From contig NZ_JACNMU010000004.1 in NCBI RefSeq assembly GCF_014901205.1, positions 1-64,000 on the forward strand: 64,000 nt of DNA, given 5' to 3'. Shown piece by piece: positions 47,585 through 60,500 of this stretch. Within the stretch, counting starts at the first letter, position 1; each line of letters opens with the position of its first letter. A model generated the notes under the pieces. That model made no database searches and was not told the origin of the DNA. It saw only the letters and a program-made list of their open reading frames with translations. Origin of the DNA: Meridianimarinicoccus sp. MJW13 (GTDB lineage: Bacteria; Pseudomonadota; Alphaproteobacteria; Rhodobacterales; Rhodobacteraceae). A program made the position numbers and the translations under genes.

Positions 47585-48193
47585 TCAGGCGGGACGACGG
47601 CGCGCAGCCAGTCCCAGCGCCCCAAGGGCGCCCAGCAGCAGAACCGCCCCCGCAGGCAGGGGAATCGCCGCCGAAGAGGCCGGGTTCAACTGGGCCGTTC
47701 CGAAGACCCCGCTTGTGGCCAGTGGGGCCGAGGCCGCGAAGGGCGTCGGCCCGAATTCGCCCATCAGGGTCAGTACCGACAGATTGCCGAACTCACCGGC
47801 TGCCGCACCGTTCAGCGTGGTGAACAGCAACTCGATGGTGTCGTCGCCGGCCGTGTTCTCGGTAAAGGCGATCTGGCTGAGCGAGCCGTTCAGCCAGGCC
47901 GCCGCCCCATCCGCCACCGCCAGATCACCGCTGGTGAAACTGCCGTCAGGGGCAATATCGGCGGCCACGAACAGGCTCAGCCCCGTCGTGACCGGCGTGG
48001 CGGCCGTGTTGCCGCTGACCAGGCCGAAGACGCTGAAGCCGAAGAAATTCGCCATATCCGCCGGATCGGCATCCACCTGCGGACTGGGCGATACGGTGAT
48101 CCCCGGCAGGGCGCTGGCCTGCGCGCCGCCGGTCGAAGCGGTCAGCATCACGGCCAGCACGGGCAGCCATCGGGTCAGAAATCGAAAAGTCAT
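47585..48193 (-). CDS. Exported protein with VPLPA-type C-terminal sorting signal
   Basis: A 202-residue protein. It has a signal peptide (about 1-28, MTFRFLTRWLPVLAVMLTAS, cleaved after ASA or so), a beta-rich middle of about 145 residues with SGLGxx-free, low-complexity sequence, and a tail IPLPAGAVLLLGALGALGLAARRRPA: the VPLPA form of PEP-CTERM sorting domains (small motif, helix, Arg cluster), which marks proteins for exosortase-like processing. CAGGGAG precedes the ATG. It lies 44 bases downstream of the giant gene on the same strand and may be co-expressed with it. Function of the mature part unknown. Confidence 0.85.
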   Translation of the reverse strand: MTFRFLTRWLPVLAVMLTASTGGAQASALPGITVSPSPQVDADPADMANFFGFSVFGLVSGNTAATPVTTGLSLFVAADIAPDGSFTSGDLAVADGAAAWLNGSLSQIAFTENTAGDDTIELLFTTLNGAAAGEFGNLSVLTLMGEFGPTPFAASAPLATSGVFGTAQLNPASSAAIPLPAGAVLLLGALGALGLAARRRPA

Positions 48194-48237
48194 GGTCAAA
48201 GCTCCCTGAGATCCCAGCATAGCACGAATGCCGGTCA

Positions 48238-48590
48238 TTACGCGAAGGTCAGATCGTTGATGTCGGTGACGCCCATCACGACGATCAGGTCGTTCTCGCC
48301 TCCGTTGAGTTGCAGATAGAGGTTCGCCCCGAAGGCCCGCGACTGGGCGATGTCGGTGGCACCGATGCCGGTCAGGCTGTCCACGCCGACCTCGTAGTCG
48401 GTGATGTTGGCCACATCGCGTGCGCCGCTGTTGAGCAGGGCCGCGAAGTCGAAGCAATCCGCCCCGGCACCGCCGCCCAGCACGTCCAGTGGGCCGCCCA
48501 TGCCATAGATCGCATCGTCCTGCGCCGTGCCGACAAGGTTGTCACGCCCGCTGGTGCCGGTGATCACGTTCTTGCCTTCATCCAGCCCGG
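48238..48590 (-). other. RTX repeat and type I secretion tail of the giant protein
   Basis: Codes GTSGRDNLVGTAQDDAIYG, GGGAGADCFDF and a serralysin-like C-terminal block with a Leu-Thr-Phe-Ala end. Type I secretion signals are usually uncleaved and C-terminal, which fits. Confidence 0.75.
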
Positions 48591-51500
48591 CGATGGCAAT
48601 GGTCACGGTGGCCATGTCGGTGCCGCCGTTGCCATCGCTTACCGTGTAGGTGAAGCTGTCGGTGGCATTGTCGCCAGTGTTCAGCGCCTCAAACTGGCCG
48701 TTCGGGTCATAGTCGAAGGTGCCATCCCCATTGTCGATGACCAGCCCCAGCGTGCCCGTGGTGTCGATACTGAGCACCGAAAGGGTCTGACCCTCGGGAT
48801 CGCTGTCGTTGGCCAGCACATTGCCGGTGGTAAAGCCGGTGTCCTCGTTGGTGCCAAAGCCGACGCCATTGTCGTCGACCGCAACCGGCGCATCGTTCAC
48901 CCCGGTGATCTGGATCGACACGGTGGCGGTATCGCTGCCGCCGAAGCCATCGGTGATCGTATAGGTGAAGCTGTCGGTCGCCGACTGCCCCGCTGCCAGG
49001 CTCTCGAACATGCCGTTGGGGTCATAGTCGAAGGTGCCATCGCCGTTGTTGATGACCAGCCCAAGGGTGCCGGTGGTGTCGACCCCGGTGAGGCTGAAGC
49101 TGTCGCCGGTGTCCACATCGCTGTCGTTCAGCAAGACGCTGGCGGTGGTAAAGGCCGTGTCCTCGTCCGTGCCAAAACCGGTGCCGCTGTCATCGCCCGC
49201 AATGGGCGCATCGTTCACAGCACCGACCGAGATGCTCACCGTGGCTATATCGCTGCCGCCGTTGCCATCATCGATGGTGTAGGTAAACGTGTCTGTCACC
49301 GGCGTTGCCCCTTCCGGCAAGCTGTCGAACTGGCCGTTGGGAACATAGCTGAAGATGCCGCCCCCCAGATGGCTGACCAGCGCACCGCCGGAGGAAACCG
49401 CATCGAAGGCGGTGACGGTCAGGGTGTCACCCTCCACGTCACTGTCGTTGCCCAGCACGCTGGCGGTCGAGAAGGTCGTATCCTCGTCGGTGGCGAAACC
49501 CGTACCGCTGTCGTCATTGGCCACGGGCGCATCATTGACGCCGGTCACCGTGACGGTGACCGTGCCGGTGTCGCTGCCGCCGTTGCCGTCGCTCAGGGTG
49601 TAGGTGAAGCTGTCGGTGGTCGACTGGCCCACGCCCAAGGCTTCGAACTGGCCGTTCGGATCATAGTCGAAGGTGCCGTCGCCATTGTCGACCACCAGGC
49701 CCAGCGTGCCGGTGGTGTCGATGCCAGCCACGGACAGCACATCGCCGGTATCGACATCGCTGTCGTTGAGCAGCACCGAGCCGGTGGTCAGGGCGTTGTC
49801 TTCATCCGTGGTAAATCCGGCACCGCTGTCATCCACGGCCACGGGCGCATCGTTCACCCCGGTGACGGTAAAGGTGACGGTGGCCGTATCGGTGCCGCCG
49901 TTGCCGTCACTGATGTCATAGGTGAAGCTGTCGGTGGTGGACTGCCCCACGGCCAGGTATTCGAACTGGCCATTGGGATCATAGGTGACCGTGCCGTCAT
50001 TGTGGTTGGTCACCATCCCCAGGGTGCCGGTGGTATCGACACCGGTGACACTCAGGCTGTCGCCATTGCTGTCGGTGTCATTGGCCAGCAGCCCCACCAG
50101 GGTCGATGTGTCCTCATTGGTGTTGAAGGTGTCGTCCCCGGCAATCGGGGGCAGGTTGCTGCCGCCGATGGTGATGGTCACGGTGGCCGTATCGGTGCCG
50201 CCGTTGCCGTCGGTGATCTGGTAGGTGAAGCTGTCAGACGCCGTGGCACCCATGCCCAGTCCCGAGAACTGGCCGTTCTGGTCGTACGAGAACGTGCCGT
50301 CGCTGAGCAGCGTCACCAGCCCGCCCTGTGCCGTTGCCACCGGCGTGCCCAGAAGACCACCCGATTGCACATCGTTGACGCTCAAGATGTCACTGGCATC
50401 CGGATCGCTGTCGGCCAGTCCGCCGTTGGCGGCCAGCACATCACCGGTCAGCGCCGCATCCACGGCCACGGCAAAGGCGTCATCCACCGCCGTGGGATCG
50501 TCGTTCACCCCGTTGATGGTGATGGTGGCCGTGGCGGTGTCGGTGCCGCCCTGGCCGTCATCGACCAGATAGGTGAAGCTGTCGGTCGCCATTTCGCCCA
50601 CCGCCAGACTGTCGAACAGCCCCAACTGGTCATAGCGGAAGGTGCCGTTCGACATCTTGGTGACGGTGGCGCCCGAGGGCAGGGCAAAGGCCACACCGGT
50701 AGAGACCGGTGCGCCGTTGATCTGTGTTACATCCAGCGTGTCGCCTTCGGGATCGCTGTCCACGCCCGCGCCGTTGTTGGCCAGCAGGTCGATGTCCAGC
50801 AGCACATCCTCGGTGGCGTTGCGCGCATCGTTGGCGGCCGAGGGCGCGTCGTTGATGCCGGTCACGGTCACATCCACGGTCGCGGTATCGGTGCCGCCGT
50901 TGCCATCGTCCACCGTGTAGGTGAAGCTGTCCAGCGTCGGCGTGCCGCCCTGTTGCAAGGCTTCGAACGCACCGTTCGGGTCGTAGGTCACCGTGCCATT
51001 GGCATTCAGCGTGACCTCGGCCCCGGTGGTCAGGGTGATGGTATCGCCGGGGTTCACCGCCTGACCATCGATGTCGGTGACGCTCAGCGCGTCGCCGTCC
51101 AGATCGCTGTCGTTGGTCAGCACCGCAATGTTGGTGGTGTTGTCCTCGTCGGTGGTGCCGGTGTCATCCAGCGCAACGGGTGTGCTGCTGATGCCGTTGA
51201 TGGTGATCGTGGCCGTCGCCTGATCCTGTACGCCACTGCCATCCTGCAGGGTGTAGGTGAAGCTGTCGCTGGCCGTATCGCCGTTTTGCAACGCGTTGAA
51301 CTGGCCATTGGGATCATAGGTGAAGGTGCCCGATCCGTTGACCACCAGAAGCGCGCCCGAGGTCAGGGTGATCTGCGAACCGATCACGCCGGACTGGCCG
51401 TTGACCTGGACCACGAAAGGGATGTCGCCGGTGTCCGGATCGCTGTCGTTCGCGGTCAGGTTCTGGCCGGTGAGGGCCGTCGCCTCGTTGGTGGTATAGC

Positions 51501-54500
51501 CATCATCGGCAGCGGTCGGTGCATCGTTGACGCCATCGACCGTGACCGACAGGGACACGATGTCCTGCCCGCCCTGACCATCCGAAACGGTATAGGTGAT
51601 GGAGTCGTTGACCGACGTGCCCACCGGCAGCGCATCCAGCGCGCCGGTCGGGTCATAGGTATAGCTGCCATCGCCGTTGATGGTGAAGCTGCCGCCCTGG
51701 CTGCCCGCCGTTGCCACGCCCACGGCAAGGGCCGAACCGCCGACCTCGGACACACTCAGGCTATCGCCGTCGATGTCGGTGTCATTGGTCAGAACATTGC
51801 CGAGGGTGGCAGTATCCTCATCCGTGGCGCCGGTGTCATTGATCCCGATCGGGGCATCGTTGACGCCGGTGATGGTGATGGTCGCGGTGGCGGTATCGCT
51901 GCCGCCCTGACCATCCTCGACGGTGTAGTCGAAGCTTTCCTGCGCCGACTGCCCGACCCCCAGCGCCTGATGCTGCGTCCCCGGCACGAAGGTATAGCTG
52001 CCATCGGCCAGCACCGTCAGAAGCGAGCCCGAGGCCAGCGCGAACTGGCCGCCCACATTGGCCGCGGACCCGTTGACCTGCGTCACCGTCAGCGGATCGC
52101 TGTTGGGATCACTGTCGTTGGAAAGCACGTTGCCGGTGGCCTGAGTTTCCTCGTCGGTGGTGTTGGTGTCATCCGCCGCGACGGGTGACTGGTTGGTGCC
52201 ATTGATGTTGATCGTCACCGTGGCGGTATCGGTGCCGCCGCGCCCGTCGGACACGATGTAATCGAAGCTGTCGCTGGCGCCGCCCGAGAGGCTGCCGTTG
52301 GGATCGTAGACCACGTCGCCGGTGCCCGGAGTGAAGGTCACGATGGCGCCCGAGGGCAGGGTGACCTGTTCATCGCCATTGGGCAGGGTGATGCCGCCGG
52401 TAAAGGGCGGCGCGATGGCCTGAATGCTCAGCGTGTTGCCATCGATGTCATTGTCATTGGTCAGCACGTTCAACGTCACGGTGGCATCGTCGTTGACATT
52501 GGCGCTGTCATCGCCGGCGACCGGGGCGTCGTTCTGGCCGTCGATGGTCAGCATGACTGTGCCGATGTCGGTGCCGCCCTCGCCATCGCTGAGCGTGTAA
52601 TTGAAGGCATCCGCGCCGTTCTGGAAGTCCGGCAGGGCTTCGAACTGACCGTTCGGATCATAAGAATACGACCCGTCGGCATTCAGCGTCAGCAGCGCGC
52701 CCGAGGGCAGGGTGATCTGGGTGCCGATGCTGGCCGCCACGCCGTTGACCTCGGTCACGGTCAGGCTGTCGCCGCCGGGATCGGTGTCATTGGTCAGCAC
52801 GTTGGCCGAATGTGCCGGGCCATCCTCGCTGACCAGGGCAAAATCGGTGTTGGCAACCGGCGCCCCGTTGATCACGGTCACGGTGAAGCTGTCGACCTCT
52901 TGCGCGTTGGCCGCGCCCGAGTTGTCATCGACAGTGACGGTCACCGTATAGCTGCCCTCGGCCCCGTAGACATGGCTGATCATCGGGGTCAGGCTGGCCG
53001 AGTTGAAGTTCTGGCTGGCGCCATCTCCGAAGGTGACCGAGAAGCTGCGCGTGTCGGTATCCGGGTCGGACAGGGTCAGCGTGCGCATCAGCGCCTGACC
53101 CTCGGTGATCGAGGCGTTCGGCCCGGCCTCCAGCCCCGGCGCGTCATTGATCGGGTTGACGGTGATATCCGCCAGAACCGAACTGGGCGCATAGGCAATG
53201 CCGTCAGACCCGGTCCAGGTGAAGCTGTCGGGCCCGTTGAAATCCTGGTTCCCCAGGTAGACCAGATCGCCCGCGATCAACTGCGCACGCGTCACCACCT
53301 GGCCCGCGGTGACCGGCGAGCCGTTCACCGTCAGCGTGCCATTCGACGGGAAGGTGTCGATGCGGATCTCGGCCAGCGAGTTGCCGTTGGGATCGGTGAA
53401 GCCCGCGTCGAAGATCGCCTCGTCCAGCACGATGCTGGTGTCCTCGTCCCCCACGGCCGAAACCGGCGAGACTGTCGGCGCATCGTTACCATAGACCTGC
53501 AACAGCACCGAGCCGTTGTAGGTGATGACGAAGCCGCCGCCGGGCAGGGCTGCAATATCGGGCTGGTTCTGGTTGCCCGTCGTGGTGGTGTTGACCTGGA
53601 ACTGGCTGTCCAGACGGTTGCCGTTGCCATCGTATTGCTGCGCGAACACGCCCTGCTGGCTGCCGTCCGTCCAGTTGTGGTCGGTCCAGGCAATCACGAA
53701 GCCGCCCGAATCCAGCGCCGCAATGGCCGGGTCGTTCTGCGTGCTCTGGCGCTGGTCGTTGACGCGGAACTCCTCGTTCACCGGGTTGCCGGTCACATCG
53801 TAGATCTGGGCAAAGACACCCTGGCCGCTCAGATCGGCGGCATCGTCACGCCAAGTGACCACGATGTTGCCATCGGTCAGCACCGTCGCCTGTGGCGTAC
53901 CCTGGCCACCTATGGTGGTGGTGTTGATCTGGAACTCGCTGCCCATTGTGGCGCCAGAGGCGTCGAACCGCTGGGCGAACACCCCTTCCCAGGTGCCGTC
54001 GGTGGCGTTTTCGTCCTCCCAGACGATCAGGAACCCGCCGTCATTCAGCTTGGTGATGTCGGAATTGTGCTGGTTGCCCGACGTGGTGGTGTTGACCACA
54101 AAGTCGGTGTTGGGCGTGCCCTGCGGCGTGCCCGAACTGTCGAACCGGCGCGCGATCACGCCGTTGCCGCTGCCGTCGCCGGCCGAGCCGGAGTTGCCCG
54201 AGGTCCAGGTGACGACGAAATCGTCATTGTCCAGAACCGCCACCGCCGGGGTGTGCTGCACCCAGGTCACTTCCGAGTTCACGGTGATGACTGCGCCGCT
54301 GGGCGTGCCGTCCTCGTTGAACAGTTGTGCCGCGATGCCGGTGTTGTTGCCGTCGATGGTGGCGTCGGTCCAGACCACCACAAAGCTGCCGTCCGAGAAG
54401 GCGGCGATCTTGGGATCGGATTGCGTGTTGGTCTGCGAGCCTGCGTTGATCAGGAATTCATCATAAACCCCATTGGCAAGCCCGCTGCCATCGCGCGCCA

Positions 54501-57500
54501 CCGGGTTGCCCAGCACGTCGAACCGCTGGGCGCGGATGCCGGTGCCGGAACTGTCTGAGCTTTCGAAAACCACCACGAAGTCGCCGCCCGTGGCGGGCAG
54601 CATGGCGACCGCCGGATCGTCTTCCAGACCCGAGTTCGTGGTGTTGACCGTGCGCTCTCCGCCGACGGCGACCGAGGCATCGGGAGTGGGCGTGATGTTG
54701 ACGGTGACCAGAACCGGGTCCGACGCCCCGCCATCGCCATCGGTGATCTGGATGCGCAGCGGGCGCTGCGGCAGGGGATCGTCCGAGATGTTGCGATAGG
54801 TCAGGTTCTCGACCAGAAGCTCGACGATTTCGGCCGTGGCATTGCTGTTCAGCAGCAACTCGAAGGGCGCGCCGTCCTGGCCGTCCTGACCGATGGTGGC
54901 CACCTGGGTGCCGTCCACCAGAACCGCCGTCGACCCGGTGATCGAGATCCGCGGTCCCTGCCGCAGGCCAAGCTGATCCTGTGTCAGATCGTCGGGCGGG
55001 TTGATCTGGTCGATCAGCGGGGCCGAGGCGATGACATTGGACACCAGGATCGAGCCGCCGTCGAAATCGGCGGAATCCGGATCCGACACCGCGGCTGCGC
55101 CATTGGCGTCGATCAGCTGCGGCACCCCGTTCAGATCATTCTCATCATAGGTGACCTGCGCGTTCACCCCATCCAGAACCGGTTTGCCGCCGGTGGCGAA
55201 ATCCGCCGGATCGCCCAGCAGGCGATGGTAGACACCATAGCCGCTGCCGTCACCGGCCGGGCCGGATGTGGTCGAGGTATAGCTCGCGACCAGATTGCCA
55301 TTGGGCAGGGCGGCCAGCGCCCCTTCGAACTGGGTGCTGGTGAACTGTTCGTTGATCTGCACCGCACCGTCGATCCGATAGCCGTTGGCATCGAACTGTT
55401 GCAGGAAGACCCCCCAGCCCGAGCCATCGGTCCCGTTGCTGTCGGCATAGCTGACGGCAAACCCGCCACCCGGCAGGGCTGCGATGTCGGGCGCGCTTTG
55501 GGAGCCATCCACCACCTCGTTGACCAGGATCTCGGGGCCGGTCTTGTTGCCCGCGCCGTCGAATTTCTGGACATAGATGCCCGACGAGGTCGTGTAGCCG
55601 AAGTCGTCGCGAATGTCGCTCTCATAGGCCACTGCATAGCCGCCGTCGTCAGTGGCCACAACACGCGGCGCATACTGGCTGAACCGCTCCAGCGTGTTCA
55701 CCTGGATCGGGCCGCCGATGGCCGAGGCATCCGCCGCATAGCGTTGCAGGAACACGCCGAAGGCGAAATCGCCTGGATTGTCCAGGTTGTTGGCGGTGAA
55801 CACCACCACGAAGGTGCCATCGGACTGGATGGCCACATCGGGCTGCGTAACCCCGTTGTTGCCCGCCGGATCGATGAGGATCGCACCGCCGAAGGTGCCG
55901 CCGGTATCGTCGAACCGCTGGCCCACGATCTGGGTGTTGAAGGGCGTTGAGGATTTCTGCCCCTGATAGAGAAGCGCAAAGCTGCCATTAACCGGGTCGT
56001 CGAAGGCATCCAGAGCCACCGAAAAGCCATTGTTGGTGGACGGGCTGTTGAACTGGATCTCTGTCCCCACCTTGTCGCCATTGGCATCGTAGACCTGCAG
56101 GATCACGTCCTGCTGGGTGCTGCTTTCCCAGGCGACCGCAAAGCCGCCGGTTGCCAGGCCGACCACCTGCGCGTTGGACTGGTTGCCTGGCGTGTAGGTG
56201 TTGATCTGGAATTCGCCACCCACCGGCGCACCGGCGGCATCAAAGCGCTGGCCGAAGACCCCGTTCTGGCTGTCCCCCGTGGCATCCTGGTTGTGCGAGG
56301 TCCAGACGATGACATAGCCGCCGTTCGCCAGGCCCGCGACATGGCTGTCGCTTTGGTTGCTCGTGGTGAAACTGTTGGTCAGCACATCGCTGCCAATGGC
56401 CACCGCACCATCGGTCTCGGGGGTGATGGTCAGGGTCTGGGTCTGGCGGAACACGCCGCCGTCGCCATCGGTCAGCTGCACCGACAGCTGCCGTTCGCCC
56501 TCGGGGTCATCGGAAATGTTGGCATAGGTCAGCGACCGCACCAGCGTGCGCACCGCCGCGTGGTCGGCATTGCCGGTCAGGTCGATGATCAGCGCAGCGC
56601 CATCGGTGCCATCAGACACCAGCGTCCCGATCTGCGAACCGCCAAGATTGACCGCGCTGCCCACGACCGTCACGCCGCCCGACCCGTCGATGCCCAGTTG
56701 ATCCTGCGCCCGCGCATCGCGGTCGCGGAACTGGGTCTGCACGGTGTCGTTGCGCAACACGTGAACCGACAGCGTCCCGCCCGCGAAGTCGGCACTGTCG
56801 GCATCGCCGATGCCGGCATTGGGCGCCAGGAACTGCCCCGAGGCATTCACATCCGCCTCGTCCAGCACAAGATCGGCCAGCCCCGAAATCGTCGGATCCT
56901 CGGACAGCATCACCGTGCCGTCGGCCGCAAACACCTGCTGGAAGACGCCATATCGATCGCCATCCCCCGCGGTTCCCGACGTCCACGAGGACCAGCTGGC
57001 CGTGAACCCGCCGCCCGGCAGGGCCACCAGACGCGGCTGATGCTGGGTCGAGGCCACCTCGGTATTGATCTGGAACTCCCCGTCGATGCGGGTGCCGTCG
57101 GCGGCATAGACCTGTCCGAAGACACCGACCCCGCTGCCGTCGTTGCTGCCGTTGTCGGACCAGGCCACCACCCAGCCGCCGCCGTCCAGCCCGATGACAT
57201 CGGGATTGTATTGCGAATTGATGGTGGTTTCATTGACCCGTTCTTCACCGCCCACGGCATTGCCGTCCATATCGTAGCGCTGAAGGAGCACGGCTGTGCC
57301 GCTGCCGTCGCTGCCGCTGTCGTCATCCCAGACCACCACGAAGCCGCCGTCGCTGATCGCCGCTACGCGCGCCGCATCCTGGTTGCTGTTTGTCGACGTA
57401 TTGACCTGGAATTCATTGCCCAGGGGCGTGCCGTTGGTTTCGTACAGCCGGGCAAAAATGCCATTGCCGCTGCCGTCGCCAGCGCCACCCGAAGTTGTCG

Positions 57501-60500
57501 AGGTCCATGTGACCACGACCCGGCCGCCGGTCAGCACTGTGACCGCTGCATCGGCTTGGCTCGAATCTGTCTGGGTATTGACCTGAACGGCGCCGCCCTG
57601 CGGCACCCCGGCGGCCGAGAATTCGCGCAGGAAAACGCCCGCGCCACTGCCATCGCGATTGCCATGATCGGTCCAGGCCGCCAGGAAATTGCCATTGGCG
57701 CGGGCCGCCAGCACACCTTGATTCTGCGTCGAGGCCACCACGTCGTTGATCAGGATTTCGCCGCCCACGGCACCGCCGTTCTGATCGAAGATCTGACCAT
57801 AGACACCGTCGCTGGTTTCGCCTGCCGTTTCCCCGGCAGGGTTGGCCCAGCTGTGATCCGTCCAACTCACCACGAAGCCGCCGGTCATCAGGCCGGTGAC
57901 GGCCGGATCGGACTGGGCAAACTCGGTGTGGCTGTTGATCTGGAATTCACCGCCCAGAGGCGTGCCGTTCAGATCGTAGCGCTGGCCGTAGATGCCGGCG
58001 CTTCCGTCCTGCGGGCGATCCTGATCGCTGCTTTCCCAGATGGTCACATATCCGATCTGAACGCCGCCGGTGTCATAGATGGCCGCCATGGCCGCATTGG
58101 ACTGGTCACCGGCGGTATAGCTGTTGACCTGCAGCTCGTCGCCCTGGGCGACTGTGGTGCGATCAACATCGGGAGTGACCGCCACATCGACCACATGCGC
58201 ACCGGTCGCGCCTCCGTCGCCATCGCTGATGTTCAGCACCAGTTGACGATTGGCCGCCGGGCCGCTGGACAGGTTGCCATAGCCCAGTTGCGCCACCAGC
58301 GCTTCGACCGCCTCCGGCGTCGCGTTTGCGCCAAGCGAGATCCGAAGATCGGCGCCGTTCTGGCCGTCGCGGGAGGCGTCGATGGTGCCGATGATGGCCG
58401 CGTTGAACAGCACGTCGCTGCCGGACACACTGATCCCATTGCCCGCCACAATGCCCAGCTGATCCTGCGCCGCACCGGATATGCCCGAAACCTGCTGCAG
58501 GTAAAGATCGGTCGATCCGGTCACATGCGCCAACCAGATCTCGCCGCCGGCGAAATCAGTCGAATCCATATCCGTCAGCGACAAGGCGCCATCTGTATCA
58601 AGAACTTGCAGGCCAGAGTTCACGTCGTCTTCCTGGAAAACGACTTGGTCCACGAACCCTTCCAGCACCGGTGACATTGCTCCGGCAGGCAAGGCGGGCT
58701 GGTCGAACAGGCGCTGGAAAACGCCGTAGTTGTTACCATCGCCCGCGGTGCCCGACGCGAATGATGTCCACCCGGCCACCATCGTCCCGTTCAACAGCGT
58801 GGCCAGTTCCGGTTTGGCCTGCGTGCTGCTGCCCTCCGGGTTGACCACATAGGACACGCCATCGCGGCTGCCATCGGCCATGAAATCCTGCGCCACGACG
58901 CCCTGACCGCTGCCATCGGTGCCGTTGTCATCGCGCCAGGCCACGGAAAAGCCGCCATTGGCGCGCCCGATGACCGAAACATCGCTCTGGTTGTTCAGCA
59001 GCTGGGTGTTGACCAGGAACTCGCCGCCCTGCGGAACACCTGCGATGTCATAGATCTGGGCGAAAATACCGTCGCCGCTGCCGTCCGCGCTTTGCCAGAC
59101 AACCACGTAGCCGCCGTTCGCCAGGGTGCCCGAGGCCGCAAGCGCGGCCACTTCGGGATGCTGCTGGGTGCCGGTGGTGGTGGTGTTGACCAGCACCTCG
59201 CCGGTGCCCACGCCGGTCAGCGCGGTGCCGTCTGGATCAACCAGCGTCCCGCTGCTGTCGATCCGCTGCGTGAAGACCCCATAGCTGTTGCCATCGGCGC
59301 CGCCACGGTCTTCCCAGACCACCAGCACATCGCCATCGGGCAGGGTGACCGCCCGCGACCGCACCTGATCGCCCGTGGTGGTGGTGTTGATCTGGAACTC
59401 GCCCGCCTCGGGGGTGCCGGTTGCGTCGAAGGTCCGGCCGAATATGCCGTGGCCGCTGCCATCGCCCGCCCCGCCGGAGGTCTGCGAACTCCAGGTTGCC
59501 ATGAAGCGCCCGCCGCCCAGATCCACCACGTTGCCGGAGTTCTGGGTCGAAGAAGTCTGTTCGTGAACCTGGAAGGCCGCACCGACGAAGGTGCCGTCAT
59601 TCTGGACAATCTGACCATAAACGCCCTGGCCCGAGCCATCGCGGGCAGAGCCTTCCGTCCAGAGCACGACATAGTTGCCGTTGGACAGGCCCACGACACG
59701 CGGCTGGATCTGATCGCCAATCGGAACGTCGTTGACCTGGAATTCTACCCCGACCTGTTCGCCGAAGGCATTGTATCGCTGGGCAAAGATCCCCCGGTTG
59801 GACGTGGACGGGTCATCCTGCCCCTGCGACGTCCAGACCATGACGTAGCCGCCATCGGACAGCACGCCGATCCGGGCCGACTCCTGATTGCTGGCGGTAT
59901 AAGTGTTGACCTGGCTTTCCTCGCCCAAAGCCGGGGCCACGGAATCACGGTTGATCGGCTGGTACAGGCGGATGAAAGACGATGTATTGCCGGCCTGGTT
60001 CGAAACTGTCAGGTCGAACGCCGCTTGCGTCGTGTTGAAGCTGCCGCTGAGCCCGAAGGTCAGCGCCTCTATCAGGGCCTCGACCGCCTCGGCTGTCGCG
60101 CTGGCATTCAGGTCGATTTGCAGGTTGGCACCGTCTTGGCCATCGGACGACGCATTGCGGGTGCCAATGCCGGTGCCTTCATAGGACACCACCCCGGTGG
60201 TCGCATTGAACCCGATCTGGCCCGCGCCTGTGCCCTGATCCTGCACAGACATCTGTACGGTGAAAATCGAGGAATTGACCTCGTTCAGGCGCACATAGCC
60301 GCCCGAGAAACTGGTGCCGGCATAGTCGTCCAGATCGACGTTTGCATCCAGCACCATCGGGCTGGCCAGCAGGGCGGTTTCGTCGACCTCCGGGTTCAGC
60401 CTGTAGACCAGGTTGCTGTTCTGATCCGCGCCAAAGTCAGAGATCGACAGGCCCGAGGCCGTGGATCCGCCGCTGTTGATGATCACAAGGACCGCGTCGG

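Noticed and set aside
48310-52188. A 1292-codon open frame on the plus strand, opposite the giant gene
   Set aside because: Pure shadow of the repeats: the sense strand reads conserved Ig-like domains; the antisense text is low-complexity without recognisable domains or ribosome site.
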